This document shows positions 33,282 through 41,244 of a stretch of 64,000 nucleotides of DNA, piece after piece. Within the stretch, counting starts at the first letter, position 1; every line of letters starts with the position of its first letter. Below the pieces are notes generated by a model. The model made no database searches. It was not told the DNA's origin and was given only the letters and a program-made list of their open reading frames with translations. This stretch comes from CAMFLJ01 sp965279255 (GTDB taxonomy: Bacteria > Actinomycetota > Acidimicrobiia > Acidimicrobiales > Acidimicrobilacustridaceae). The DNA lies in assembly GCA_965279255.1 (NCBI GenBank), contig OZ257146.1, forward strand, positions 2,976,001 to 3,040,000, read 5' to 3'. A program made the position numbers and the translations under genes.

Positions 33282-34834
33282 AGCGGGATGTTCCCGTGCT
33301 TGCGGTGCGGGAGCTCCTCGCGCTTCGACTTGAGGAGGTCGAGGCCGGCGATGACCTTGCGGCGGGTCTCGGCCGGATCGATGACGTCGTCGACGAAGCC
33401 CCGCTCGGCCGCCACGTACGGGTTGGCGAAGCGCTCGGTGTAGTCGTCGACCAGCTCGGCGCGGCGGGCGACCGGGTCGTCGGCGTCCTGCAGCTCACGG
33501 CGGTAGAGGATCTCGACCGCGCCCTGCGGGCCCATCACGGCCAGCTCGGCCGAGGGCCAGGCGAAGGCCAGGTCGGCACCGATGGACTTGGAGTTCATGA
33601 CCACGTAGGCGCCGCCGTAGGCCTTGCGGGTGATGACCTGGATGCGGGGCACGGTGGCCTCACAGAAGGCGTAGAGCAGCTTGGCGCCGTGGCGGATGAT
33701 GCCGCCGTACTCCTGGTCGACACCGGGGAGGAAGCCCGGCACGTCGACGAAGGTCACCAGCGGGATGTTGAAGGCGTCGCAGGTGCGCACGAAGCGGGCG
33801 CCCTTCTCGGCGGACTCGATGTCGAGCACGCCGGCGAGCACCATCGGCTGGTTGCCCACGATGCCGACGGTCTGGCCGTTCATGCGGGCGAAGCCGCACA
33901 CGATCGAGCCGGCCCACCGGGGGAAGTACTCGAAGAAGTCACCGTCGTCGACGACGGCCGCGATGACCTTCTTCATGTCGTAGGGGATGTTCGGGCTGGC
34001 CGGCATGATCTCGGCGAGCTCGGGGCAGAGGCGCTCGGGGTCGTCGCCGGAGAACAGCTCGGGCGGGGCCTCGAGGTTGTTCGACGGCAGGAACGAGAAG
34101 AGGTACTTGACGTCGTCGAGGCAGGCCTTCTCGTCGGGCGAGACGAAGGTGGCCACACCGGACTTGGTGGCGTGGCTCTTGGCGCCGCCCAGCTCCTCGA
34201 GGGTGACCTCCTCGCCCGTCACCGTCTTCACCACGTCGGGGCCGGTGATGAACATGTGGGAGGTCTCGTCGACCATGAAGATGAAGTCGGTCATGGCCGG
34301 GCTGTAGACCGCGCCGCCGGCGCATGGCCCGAGGATCACCGAGATCTGCGGGGTGACGCCGGAGGCCAGCACGTTGCGGTGGAAGATGCCGCCGTAGCTG
34401 GCGAGCGAGACGACGCCCTCCTGGATGCGGGCACCGGCGCCGTCGTTGAGGCCGATGAGCGGCACGCCGACCGACAGGGCGAGGTCCATCACCTTGTGGA
34501 TCTTCTCGGCGAAGACCTCGCCGAGGGCGCCGCCGAAGACGGTGAAGTCCTGGGAGAAGATGAACACCTTGCGGCCGTCGATGGTGCCCCAGCCGGTGAT
34601 GACACCGTCGGTGTAGGGGCGCTCCTCGATGCCGCTCTCGTGGGCCCGGTGGCGGGCCAGCATGTCGAGCTCGTGGAACGAGCCCTCGTCGAGGAGGTAT
34701 TCGATCCGCTCGCGGGCGAGCAGCTTGCCCTTGGCGTGCTGGCGCTCCACGGAGCGCTCAGACCCGGCGTGGAGGGCTTCTTCCTTGCGCTGTGCCAGCT
34801 CTGCCAGGCGCTCGGTCATGGGATGGTCCGACAT
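33278..34834 (-). CDS. Acyl-CoA carboxylase beta (carboxyltransferase) subunit
   Basis: 518-residue carboxyltransferase of the propionyl/acetyl-CoA carboxylase type, transferring CO2 from carboxybiotin to acyl-CoA. LLARERIEYLLDEGSFHELD at the start; FSQDFTVFGGALGE, LNDGAGARIQEGV and LGPCAGGAVYSPAMTDF form the first oxyanion site; GVLDIESAEKGARFVRTCDAFNIPLVTFVDVPGFLPG the second; RKAYGGAYVVMNSKSIGAD and FAWPSAELAVMGPQGAVEIL finish the pattern. The Asp near AVMGPQGAVEILYRRELQDAD region usually tunes acyl length, but specificity cannot be read safely. ATG at 34834 with TAGTGT 7 nt upstream: leaderless. The biotinylated alpha subunit is not in the window. It may link to propionyl/methylmalonyl-CoA flux from the ethylmalonyl-CoA pathway. 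Confidence 0.94.
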   Translation of the reverse strand: MSDHPMTERLAELAQRKEEALHAGSERSVERQHAKGKLLARERIEYLLDEGSFHELDMLARHRAHESGIEERPYTDGVITGWGTIDGRKVFIFSQDFTVFGGALGEVFAEKIHKVMDLALSVGVPLIGLNDGAGARIQEGVVSLASYGGIFHRNVLASGVTPQISVILGPCAGGAVYSPAMTDFIFMVDETSHMFITGPDVVKTVTGEEVTLEELGGAKSHATKSGVATFVSPDEKACLDDVKYLFSFLPSNNLEAPPELFSGDDPERLCPELAEIMPASPNIPYDMKKVIAAVVDDGDFFEYFPRWAGSIVCGFARMNGQTVGIVGNQPMVLAGVLDIESAEKGARFVRTCDAFNIPLVTFVDVPGFLPGVDQEYGGIIRHGAKLLYAFCEATVPRIQVITRKAYGGAYVVMNSKSIGADLAFAWPSAELAVMGPQGAVEILYRRELQDADDPVARRAELVDDYTERFANPYVAAERGFVDDVIDPAETRRKVIAGLDLLKSKREELPHRKHGNIPL

Positions 34835-34841
34835 GGCGGCA

Positions 34842-34893
34842 ACACTACCGATGGCTGGGAGGGCCGGTGGAATGCGGGCGACCGGCGTATCGT
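34842..34893. promoter_or_regulatory. Divergent leaderless promoters of carboxylase beta and ligC
   Basis: ACACTA (34842-34847; TAGTGT on the minus strand) lies 7 nt before the carboxylase ATG, and TATCGT (34888-34893) lies 7 nt before the ligC GTG. The 66-bp gap has no Shine-Dalgarno sequence for either gene. Confidence 0.6.
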
Positions 34894-34900
34894 CCGGCCC

Positions 34901-35971
34901 GTGCAACTGCCCGTGATGCCCCCTGTCGCACCGATGCTGGCGAAGGCGACCGATGCCGTCCCCGACGGCGATCGGTGGCAGTTCGAGCCCAAGTGGGACG
35001 GCTTCCGCTGCATCGTGTTCCGCGACGGCGCCGAGATCGAGCTGGGCAGCCGCAACGAGCGCCCGCTCACCCGCTACTTCCCAGAGCTGGCGGCGGCGTT
35101 GCTGCGCGAGCTGCCCGAACGCTGCGTGGTCGACGGCGAGATCGTGGTGGCCACCGCCGACGGCCTCGACTTCGACGCCCTGCAGCAGCGGATCCATCCG
35201 GCCGAGTCACGAGTCGCCAAGCTGGCGCTCGAGACCCCGGCGAGCTTCGTCGCCTTCGACCTGCTGGCCCTGGGCGACGACGACCTCATGGACCGTCCGC
35301 TCTCCGAGCGTCGGGCCCGGCTCGAGGCGGCGATGGCCGACGCCTCCGCACCGGTGCACCTCACGCCGGTCACCGCCGAGCGCGCCACGGCCGAGGACTG
35401 GTTCGTGCGCTTCGAGGGGGCCGGCCTCGACGGGGTCATGGCCAAGGACCTCGACGGGCCCTACGTCCCCGACAAGCGCACCCAGCTGAAGGTGAAGCAC
35501 AAGCGCACCGCCGACTGCGTGGTCGCCGGCTACCGCACCCACAAGAGCGGCGACGGCGTGGGCTCGCTGCTGCTCGGGCTCTACGACGACGAGGGCGCGC
35601 TGCACCACATGGGAGTGGCCACCAGCTTCACCGCCGCCCGGCGCAAGGAGCTCGTCGCCGAGGTCGCCCCCTACGAGGCCGACGCGCTGGCCGAGCACCC
35701 GTGGGCCGGCTGGGGCACCCCGGCGGGGGCGGACGAGGGCGGCCGCATGCCAGGCGCACCCAACCGGTGGAACGCCACCAAGGACATGTCGTGGACGGCG
35801 CTGCGCGTCGAGCTGGTGGCCGAGGTGGCCTACGAGCACGTGCAGAGCGGCCGGTTCCGCCATGCCACGCGGCTGGTGCGCTTCCGCCCCGACCGCGACC
35901 CCCACACGTGCACCTTCGGGCAGCTCGAGCAGGTGCCGCCGTACGAGCTGCACCGCATCTTCGGGATCTGA
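34901..35971 (+). CDS. ligC: ATP-dependent DNA ligase (LigC-like)
   Basis: 356-residue two-domain ligase. Motif I EPKWDGFR near residue 30 contains the adenylated Lys; SRNERPLTRYFPEL (Ia/R-rich), VVDGEIVVAT (III region), ASFVAFDLLAL, LDGVMAKDLDGPY (IV) and TQLKVKHKRTADC (V) follow; the OB-fold end has VAEVAYEHVQSGRFRHATRLVRFRPDR. Actinobacterial LigC enzymes act in DNA repair and backup end joining. GTG at 34901 is fixed by TATCGT 7 nt upstream; an ATG a few codons later also exists. Together with the ligase fragment at 3-791 and the polymerase-domain gene at 36981, the window carries three separate LigD-related parts. Confidence 0.92.
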   Translation: MQLPVMPPVAPMLAKATDAVPDGDRWQFEPKWDGFRCIVFRDGAEIELGSRNERPLTRYFPELAAALLRELPERCVVDGEIVVATADGLDFDALQQRIHPAESRVAKLALETPASFVAFDLLALGDDDLMDRPLSERRARLEAAMADASAPVHLTPVTAERATAEDWFVRFEGAGLDGVMAKDLDGPYVPDKRTQLKVKHKRTADCVVAGYRTHKSGDGVGSLLLGLYDDEGALHHMGVATSFTAARRKELVAEVAPYEADALAEHPWAGWGTPAGADEGGRMPGAPNRWNATKDMSWTALRVELVAEVAYEHVQSGRFRHATRLVRFRPDRDPHTCTFGQLEQVPPYELHRIFGI

Positions 35972-36073
35972 CGGGGCGCGCGGACAACCGCGCCCACCGG
36001 TCGTACCGTCGCCCGTCGGGGTCGTGCCCCGACGCCGGCACCGCCGGCCGGCCGACCCGGGAAGGGAGCACCC

Positions 36074-36262
36074 GTGGTCCTCGCAGAGATCTTCAGCCCC
36101 GACATCCTCATCGTGCTGGTCGTGATCGCCCTGTTGTTCGGAGGCGCCAAGCTGCCCAAGCTCGCCCGCTCCCTCGGATCCGCCAAGGGCGAGTTCGAGA
36201 AGGGACTGCGGGAGGGCACCACCGCGGCCGACACGCCCGACGACACCCCGTCTGGCTCCTGA
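36074..36262 (+). CDS. tatA: Twin-arginine translocase subunit TatA (copy 1)
   Basis: 62 residues: one membrane helix (about 8-22), the FGG hinge (LLFGGAKLPKL), an amphipathic helix (LARSLGSAKGEFEKGL) and a short acidic tail. TatA forms the pore ring for folded Tat substrates. GTG at 36074 has GAAGGGAG about 6 nt upstream. A second TatA at 38206-38559 has an identical hinge and amphipathic helix. TatB/TatC are not in the window. The Tat-like signal on the 13557-14534 product shows at least one likely substrate. Confidence 0.93.
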   Translation: MVLAEIFSPDILIVLVVIALLFGGAKLPKLARSLGSAKGEFEKGLREGTTAADTPDDTPSGS

Positions 36263-36327
36263 CGCGCGACGGCCCGCCCCTCACCCGACGAGCGGGATCG
36301 GGACGGGCCGGTCGAGTCCTGTGACGG

Positions 36328-36816
36328 TCAGCCGGTGAAGGCCGGGGCGACGGCGACCGCCGAGGCCACCGTGGTGGTGGTCGACGGCGCAGTGGTCGTC
36401 GTGGTCGTCGGCAGGGCGGCCACGACGACGACGTCCACCGTGCAGCTGGCACCGGACGGGCTGCCGGTGAACTGGTAGGTCCAGGTGCCCTCGTCGCCCT
36501 CGATGGGCGCGGACTGCGGCAACACGAAGTCGCCGGAGGCGTCGGCGTTCTCGCCCGTGAGGGTCGCGGTGTCGCCGCTGGGGTCGGTCAGGTCGAGGGT
36601 GATCGCGTCATTGGCCCCGAGACCGGTGACCGTGACGACGTACGGGACGCCGACAGGGACGGGGTTCGGGGTGGCGGTGGCCACGCAGGGGGCGACCTGG
36701 GCCGCGGTCGGCGCGGCCGTCACGAGGGCGACGCCGATGGAGCCACCGGCGAGGGCCAGCACGCCCACGAGAGGGGCGACGCGGCGGGTGAACAGGGAAC
36801 GGGTGGGGGTGCTCAA
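36328..36816 (-). CDS. Secreted protein with beta domain, Thr-rich tail and FTG C-terminus
   Basis: 162 residues. TTG at 36816 is chosen because GGAGG lies 4 nt upstream; a longer open frame upstream lacks such a site. Signal helix RRVAPLVGVLALAGGSIGVALVTAAPTAAQ (about 10-42), then an Ig/beta-sandwich-like domain with a Cys pair (APCVATATPNPVPVG ... GASCTVDVVVV), a Thr-rich linker (TTTTTTAPSTTTT) and the ending AVAVAPAFTG. The extreme C-terminus matches the two neocarzinostatin-domain proteins. Function unknown. Confidence 0.78.
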   Translation of the reverse strand: MSTPTRSLFTRRVAPLVGVLALAGGSIGVALVTAAPTAAQVAPCVATATPNPVPVGVPYVVTVTGLGANDAITLDLTDPSGDTATLTGENADASGDFVLPQSAPIEGDEGTWTYQFTGSPSGASCTVDVVVVAALPTTTTTTAPSTTTTVASAVAVAPAFTG

Positions 36817-36980
36817 CGGTCCTCCAGGGCAGGTGGGTGGGCCGATGCGCGCAGACGCCGGCGGACCGAGGTCGCGCCGCCGGCGGAGGGGGTGCACCCA
36901 CGCGCCGGATCGGTCCGACAGCTATCGGCGCGCTTGCGGCTCGACTGAACCCTCGACCCCGTCGGTCGCCATGCGCCGAG

Positions 36981-38060
36981 TCAGTCCGCGACCCGGTTCC
37001 CGTCGTCGTCCCAGTGGGCGGCCACCTTCTTCGACGGCTGCACCCGGGGCGGCTCGCCCGGCATCTTCGGGTAGTCGGGCGGGAAGTTCAGCTCACCACC
37101 CGGGAGGGTCTCCCACAGCTCCAGCAGTGGGTCGAGCGGATGCGCGACGTCGTCCAGCCCCGCCCACGGGTCACCGTCGGCGGCGAGCATCGCCGGGACG
37201 GTGGTGAGGTTCAGCGCCGCCGGGTCGTCGACCGACGCCAGCTGCGCCCAGGTGAGCGGGGTCGAGACCGGCGCCCCCGGCCGGGCCCGGAGGCTCCATG
37301 CGCTGGCGATGGTGCGGTCCCGGTTGTTCTGGTTGTAGTCGACGAAGACCCGCTCCCCCCGCTCCTCCTTCCACCACGCGGTGGTGACACCACCGTCGCG
37401 GCGCTCGAGCTCCCGCCCGAAGCCGATGGCGGCGTGGCGCACGTCCTCGAAGGTCCAGCTCGGCTCTATGCGGACGTAGATGTGCACACCTCTGTTGCCG
37501 CTGGTCTTCGGGAAGCCCCGGATGCCGAGCTCGGTGAGCAGCTCGTCGGCGACACCGGCCACGCGGACCACATCAGCGAAGGTCGTGCCCGGCTGGGGGT
37601 CGAGGTCGATCCGCAGCTCGTCGGGATGATCGACGTCGGGCCGGCGGACCGGCCAGGGATGGAACGTGAGCGCCCCCATCTGGGCCGCCCACACGACCGA
37701 CGCCGGCTCGGTGGGGCACATCTCCCTGGCGGCCCGTCCGCTCGGGAACCGGATCTCCACCGAGTCGACGAAGTCAGGAGCTCCCTTCGGCAGGCGCTTC
37801 TGGTAGAAGCCGTCACCGTCGTCCCCGTAACCCGTCGAGAGGCGCATGCCATCGCGGTAGCCGTTGGGCCACCGCTCGAGGGCGGTCGGGCGCTCGCCCA
37901 CCGCACGCATCATCGGCTCGCCGACCGCTGCGAAGTACTCACACACCTCGAGCTTGGTGATCGCCGGCGTCCGGGCCGTGGCCTCGTAGATGACCCGGGC
38001 CGGGTTGGTGACCTTCACCTCCCGGCCGGCCACCTCCACCATGGTGAACGGGCTCGCCAT
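36981..38060 (-). CDS. LigD-type DNA polymerase/primase domain protein
   Basis: 359 residues, a stand-alone LigD polymerase (AEP primase) domain. Landmarks: VTNPARVIYE near the start, FYQKRLPKGAPDFV, ELRIDLDPQPGT with the catalytic D-x-D (about residues 150-152), FPKTSGNRGVHIYVRI, RVFVDYNQNNRDRTIASAWSLR with the third acidic residue, and PVSTPLTWAQLA at the end. Such enzymes fill and extend broken ends with ribo- or deoxynucleotides in end joining. ATG at 38060 with TAACCT 7 nt upstream: leaderless. It lies between two TatA genes on the opposite strand. Confidence 0.93.
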   Translation of the reverse strand: MASPFTMVEVAGREVKVTNPARVIYEATARTPAITKLEVCEYFAAVGEPMMRAVGERPTALERWPNGYRDGMRLSTGYGDDGDGFYQKRLPKGAPDFVDSVEIRFPSGRAAREMCPTEPASVVWAAQMGALTFHPWPVRRPDVDHPDELRIDLDPQPGTTFADVVRVAGVADELLTELGIRGFPKTSGNRGVHIYVRIEPSWTFEDVRHAAIGFGRELERRDGGVTTAWWKEERGERVFVDYNQNNRDRTIASAWSLRARPGAPVSTPLTWAQLASVDDPAALNLTTVPAMLAADGDPWAGLDDVAHPLDPLLELWETLPGGELNFPPDYPKMPGEPPRVQPSKKVAAHWDDDGNRVAD

Positions 38061-38205
38061 GCCCCGGAGGTTACGGGGGACGCGCCTCCGGCGGGGTCGT
38101 TCATCATCGGTTCACACGCCAGAGGCGACATCCCGGCGGTCGAGGCGTACCCTGGCACCCGCTCACCAGTTCGCGTCGGCACACCGCCGCAGGAGGTCCC
38201 CCGCC

Positions 38206-38559
38206 ATGCCCAGTGGCTACGAATGGCTCATCGTTCTCGGCGTCATCGCCCTGCTCTTCGGTGGCGCCAAGCTGCCCAAGCTCGCTCGCTCCCTCGGCTC
38301 CGCCAAGGGTGAGTTCGAGAAGGGCCTGAAGGACGGGGAGAAGGCCAGCAAGTCGGTCAAGGACACCCCGGTCGTCGAGGTCGCTCCGGTTGTCGTCCCC
38401 GTGGTCGAGGCACCCGCCGTCGCCCCCGAGGCCCCTGCGTCGCACGAGGTCGCCATCGCCCAGGCCGAGGCGGCTGCCGCCGAGGCCGAGGCCAAGGCTG
38501 CTCGGGCCAAGGCCGAGGCCGCCCGTCTCGCCGCCGAGGCCAACAAGTCCGAGGCCTGA
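38206..38559 (+). CDS. tatA: Twin-arginine translocase subunit TatA (copy 2, long coiled tail)
   Basis: 117 residues. The membrane helix, FGG hinge and amphipathic helix (LLFGGAKLPKLARSLGSAKG, then EFEKGL) are identical to copy 1, but the tail is much longer: a Val/Pro-rich stretch and an Ala/Glu/Lys helix (AAAAEAEAKAARAKAEAARLAAEA) likely to be a coiled coil. The longer tail is TatB-like in length, so one copy may act as TatB; this is a guess. ATG with AGGAGG 9 nt upstream; TACCCT about 50 nt upstream is a likely -10 box. Confidence 0.9.
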   Translation: MPSGYEWLIVLGVIALLFGGAKLPKLARSLGSAKGEFEKGLKDGEKASKSVKDTPVVEVAPVVVPVVEAPAVAPEAPASHEVAIAQAEAAAAEAEAKAARAKAEAARLAAEANKSEA

Positions 38560-38603
38560 GGCGCCCGCCCCCGGGCGGCGCACCCACCTCGCAGGATCGA
38601 AGG

Positions 38604-38628
38604 AGAGCCGGGGCCTAGCCCCGGCTCT
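38604..38628 (+). terminator. Terminator after tatA copy 2, overlapping exonuclease stop
   Basis: AGAGCCGGGGC-cta-GCCCCGGCTCT, a perfect 11-bp stem with a 3-nt loop. The loop is exactly the TAG stop codon of the convergent exonuclease gene read on the other strand, so the last codons of that gene form half of the terminator. Confidence 0.65.
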
Positions 38629-39502
38629 TCCGCGTCTCGGCGAGGCGTTCGGCGCGGGCGGCGAGGTTCGGGGCGTCGAGGCGCTCGGCGAGGGTCCGCA
38701 GCTGCGGCGTGGGGCCGACCCAGCGCAGCTCCTCGACATCGGTGACGGTCGGAGCGTCGCGCTCGACGGTGGCGATGCGGCGGAAGAGCAGGGCCAGCTC
38801 GAACTGGTCCTGCAGGGTCGCGGCGAGCTTGCCGGCCCCACGCACGCTGACGTCCCAGTCGTCGGCACCCGCCGGGATCTGCTCGAGGTGCCCGTACCGG
38901 GCCAGCACGCCGGCCGCAGACTTGGCCCCCCAGCCGGGAAGTCCCGGGAAGCCGTCGGCCGAGTCGCCGACGAGGGCCAGGTAGTCCGGGATCGACGCCG
39001 GCGGCACGCCGAAGCGCTCCTCGACCCCTGCGGCGTCGATCTCCACGCCCTTGCGGCGGTCGAGCTGCACGACCCGGTCGCCGACGACGCACTGGCCGAG
39101 GTCCTTGTCAGGGGTGCAGATCACCACCTTGTCGACGCGGGGGTCGGCGTCGGCAACCGCGGCCGCGGCACCCATGGCGTCGTCGGCCTCGAACTCCACC
39201 ATCGGGAACACGGTGAACCCGGCGGCCTCGAGCACGTCCTCGAGGAGCTGGAACTGGCCGAGCAGCTCGGGGGGCATGCCTTCACTCGACTTGTACCCGG
39301 GCCACATGTCGTTGCGGAACGACTCGATCACGTGGTCGGTCGCGATGCCCACGTGGGTGGCGCCGTCCTCCAGGAGCCCGAGCATCGACCCGACCACGCC
39401 GCGCGTGGCCGCCACCTCCTGCCCGTCGGCCGTCACGTGGGAGGGCAGGGCGAAGTGGTAGCGGAAGATCTCGTAGGTGCCGTCGACGAGGTGGACCTGC
39501 AT
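38615..39502 (-). CDS. 5'-3' exonuclease (FEN/PolA N-terminal domain-like)
   Basis: 295-residue flap-endonuclease-family protein without a polymerase domain. HLVDGTYEIFRYHFA replaces the usual DGxxLxxRAF start; FEADDAMGAAA has the conserved ExDD metal cluster (about residues 100-104), TPDKDLGQCV the next acidic pair, and VGDSADGFPGLPGWGAKSAAGVLARYG the helix-hairpin-helix with D-x-x-D. It may trim flaps in repair. ATG at 39502; no clear ribosome site. Stand-alone actinobacterial homologues are common. Confidence 0.9.
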   Translation of the reverse strand: MQVHLVDGTYEIFRYHFALPSHVTADGQEVAATRGVVGSMLGLLEDGATHVGIATDHVIESFRNDMWPGYKSSEGMPPELLGQFQLLEDVLEAAGFTVFPMVEFEADDAMGAAAAVADADPRVDKVVICTPDKDLGQCVVGDRVVQLDRRKGVEIDAAGVEERFGVPPASIPDYLALVGDSADGFPGLPGWGAKSAAGVLARYGHLEQIPAGADDWDVSVRGAGKLAATLQDQFELALLFRRIATVERDAPTVTDVEELRWVGPTPQLRTLAERLDAPNLAARAERLAETRKSRG

Positions 39503-39598
39503 CGCCGCAGCCTCGCACAGCTCTGCCCGGCCGGGTCGGGTGTCGCATGAGCTCGCCAAGGATCGGCTCGGGGCCTCGATGTCGGCCAGGATGGGCCC

Positions 39599-40210
39599 AT
39601 GACCGTCATCGAGGTGTTCGCCGACGTCGCCTGCCCCTTCACCCACGTCGGGCTCCGGCGTCTCGTCGAGCAGCGCGAGTCGCTCGGTCGGCAGGACGTG
39701 CGCCTCCTGGTGCGCGCCTGGCCCCTGGAGATCGTGAACGGCAAGCCGCTCGACCCCGCCTTCATCTACGAAGAGGTCGTCGACATCCGTGACCAGGTCG
39801 CCCCCGACCTCTTCGCCCACTACCGCGAGGACGCCCTGCCCGCGTCGTCGATGCCGGCGCTGGCGTTGACCGCGGCGGCCTACCGGCGCGACACGACGAC
39901 CGGGGAGCGCGTGGCCCTCCGCCTCCGGGAGCTGCTCTTCGAGGAGGGTGTCGACATCGCCGAAGCCTCGGTGCTCGAGGCGGTGGCCGCCGACCACGGC
40001 ATCACGTCGCCCTACGACGACACCTCCGCCGTGCTCGCCGACCACGCCGAGGGCGTCGAGCGGGGCGTGATCGGGTCGCCGCACTTCTTCACCGGAGACG
40101 ACGGCTTCTTCTGCCCCTCGCTCAACGTGAGCCGCGACGCCGAGGGGGCCCTTCACGTGGAGGTCGACACCGCAGCCTTCGAGGCGTTCGTCGCCACCTG
40201 CTTCGACTGA
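39599..40210 (+). CDS. DsbA-family thioredoxin-fold protein (FrnE-like)
   Basis: 203 residues, DsbA-like fold: IEVFADVACPFTHVGLRRL (active-site loop), VRLLVRAWPLEIVNGKPLD, an all-helical insert, and VIGSPHFFTGDDGFFCPSL, which carries the cis-Pro region (GSPHF). The CxxC active site reads CPFT, so the second Cys is missing and dithiol oxidase activity is unlikely; 2-hydroxychromene-2-carboxylate-isomerase-like or glutathione-transferase-like chemistry is possible. No signal peptide, so cytosolic. ATG with CAGGAT 6 nt upstream, possibly leaderless. Confidence 0.85.
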   Translation: MTVIEVFADVACPFTHVGLRRLVEQRESLGRQDVRLLVRAWPLEIVNGKPLDPAFIYEEVVDIRDQVAPDLFAHYREDALPASSMPALALTAAAYRRDTTTGERVALRLRELLFEEGVDIAEASVLEAVAADHGITSPYDDTSAVLADHAEGVERGVIGSPHFFTGDDGFFCPSLNVSRDAEGALHVEVDTAAFEAFVATCFD

Positions 40211-40360
40211 CTCCACCCCGACGGGGTGAGGCAAGGACGCCCGTGGGACGCTATGGCTAGTGTCCGTACCCAACGCACACAGTCGTGTGCACGAGGTCCG
40301 GGTCGTGGCGAGGCCCCGACACCGACGACCTCGCCGATCTCCCGTCCCCGGAGGACCTGC

Positions 40361-40810
40361 ATGACCACCGACCAAGACGTCGCCGGCCCGGTCGACTTCA
40401 TCCTGCTCGAGTTCGACGAATCCGACCGCCTCGACGGCTCCGCCGCCGCCGCCCTGTTCGACCTCGTCGACCGAGGCGTCGTCACCATCCTCGACCTCCT
40501 CGTCATCGCGAAGAACGCCGACGGCACCTTCTCCGGCATCGAGATCGAGGACCTGACCGCCGACCAGGTCGGCGGCATCACCGCCTTCTCCGGCGCCGCC
40601 TCGGGCCTGCTCGGCGACGACGACCTCGCCGATGCCGCCAACGCCCTCGCCCCGGGCACGATCGGCGCCCTGATCGTGTACGAGAACACCTGGGCCCGGC
40701 CGTTCGTGGCCGCCGTCCGCGGCGCCGGTGGCGAGCTCATCGCCAGCGCCCGCATCCCCGCCGCTGACATCAACGAAGCCCTCGAGCTGCTCGACGCAGC
40801 CGACGACTGA
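40361..40810 (+). CDS. DUF6325-like protein
   Basis: 149 residues of a small acidic family of unknown function found in actinobacteria, usually next to SHOCT proteins: VDFILLEFDESDRLDGSAAAALFDLVDRGVVTILDLLVI, then ALAPGTIGALIVYENTWARPFVAAVRGAGGELIASARIP. The last part resembles DUF1269-type membrane-associated proteins, but no membrane helix is clear. ATG with GGAGG 6 nt upstream. TAGTGT near 40258 may be the -10 box of a leader of about 95 nt containing GCACAC-agtc-GTGTGC (40275-40290). A SHOCT gene follows after 11 bp; the pair is probably one operon. Confidence 0.75.
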   Translation: MTTDQDVAGPVDFILLEFDESDRLDGSAAAALFDLVDRGVVTILDLLVIAKNADGTFSGIEIEDLTADQVGGITAFSGAASGLLGDDDLADAANALAPGTIGALIVYENTWARPFVAAVRGAGGELIASARIPAADINEALELLDAADD

Positions 40811-40821
40811 AGGGAACCGAC

Positions 40822-41130
40822 ATGCCCGGACTCATGAGAGGCGTCGCCCGCACCGCGGTCATCGCCGGAACCGCCACCGCCGTCAGTGGGCGGGTGCAGC
40901 GCCGCCAGGCCGAGAAGTACACCGACCGCGACGCCCAGATCGCCGCCGAGCGCGAGCAGGCCTACCAGCAGCAGACCGCGGCCGCGGCGCCGCCTCCCCC
41001 TGCCGCTCCGGCCGCACCGGCTCAGAGCGACATGATCCAGCAGCTCAAGGACCTGGGCGAGCTCCACGCCCAGGGCATCCTCACCGACGAGGAGTTCGCC
41101 GCCCAGAAGGCGAAGATCCTCGGGTCCTGA
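40822..41130 (+). CDS. SHOCT-domain protein
   Basis: 102 residues. N-terminal hydrophobic/basic helix (LMRGVARTAVIAGTATAVSGRVQRR), a charged Gln/Ala/Pro linker, and a C-terminal SHOCT domain (DMIQQLKDLGELHAQGILTDEEFAAQKAKIL), a short oligomerisation module. Function unknown; usually paired with DUF6325 as here. ATG with AAGGGA upstream, 11 bp after the previous stop. Followed by a strong hairpin. Confidence 0.85.
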   Translation: MPGLMRGVARTAVIAGTATAVSGRVQRRQAEKYTDRDAQIAAEREQAYQQQTAAAAPPPPAAPAAPAQSDMIQQLKDLGELHAQGILTDEEFAAQKAKILGS

Positions 41131-41192
41131 CGGACCGGCGGAGCGCATGCCGGCCATGAGCCACCCGCTCCGCCCCAGAGACGTGCGACCCG

Positions 41193-41221
41193 GTCGCCGC
41201 CACCCCTCGGGTGGCGGCGAC
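41193..41221 (+). terminator. Terminator after SHOCT gene
   Basis: GTCGCCGCCACCC (41193-41205) and GGGTGGCGGCGAC (41209-41221) form a perfect 13-bp stem with a 3-nt loop, followed by TCGTCGTTT. Separates the DUF6325-SHOCT unit from the SulP gene. Confidence 0.7.
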
Positions 41222-41244
41222 TCGTCGTTTGCGACGGAGGCGCC

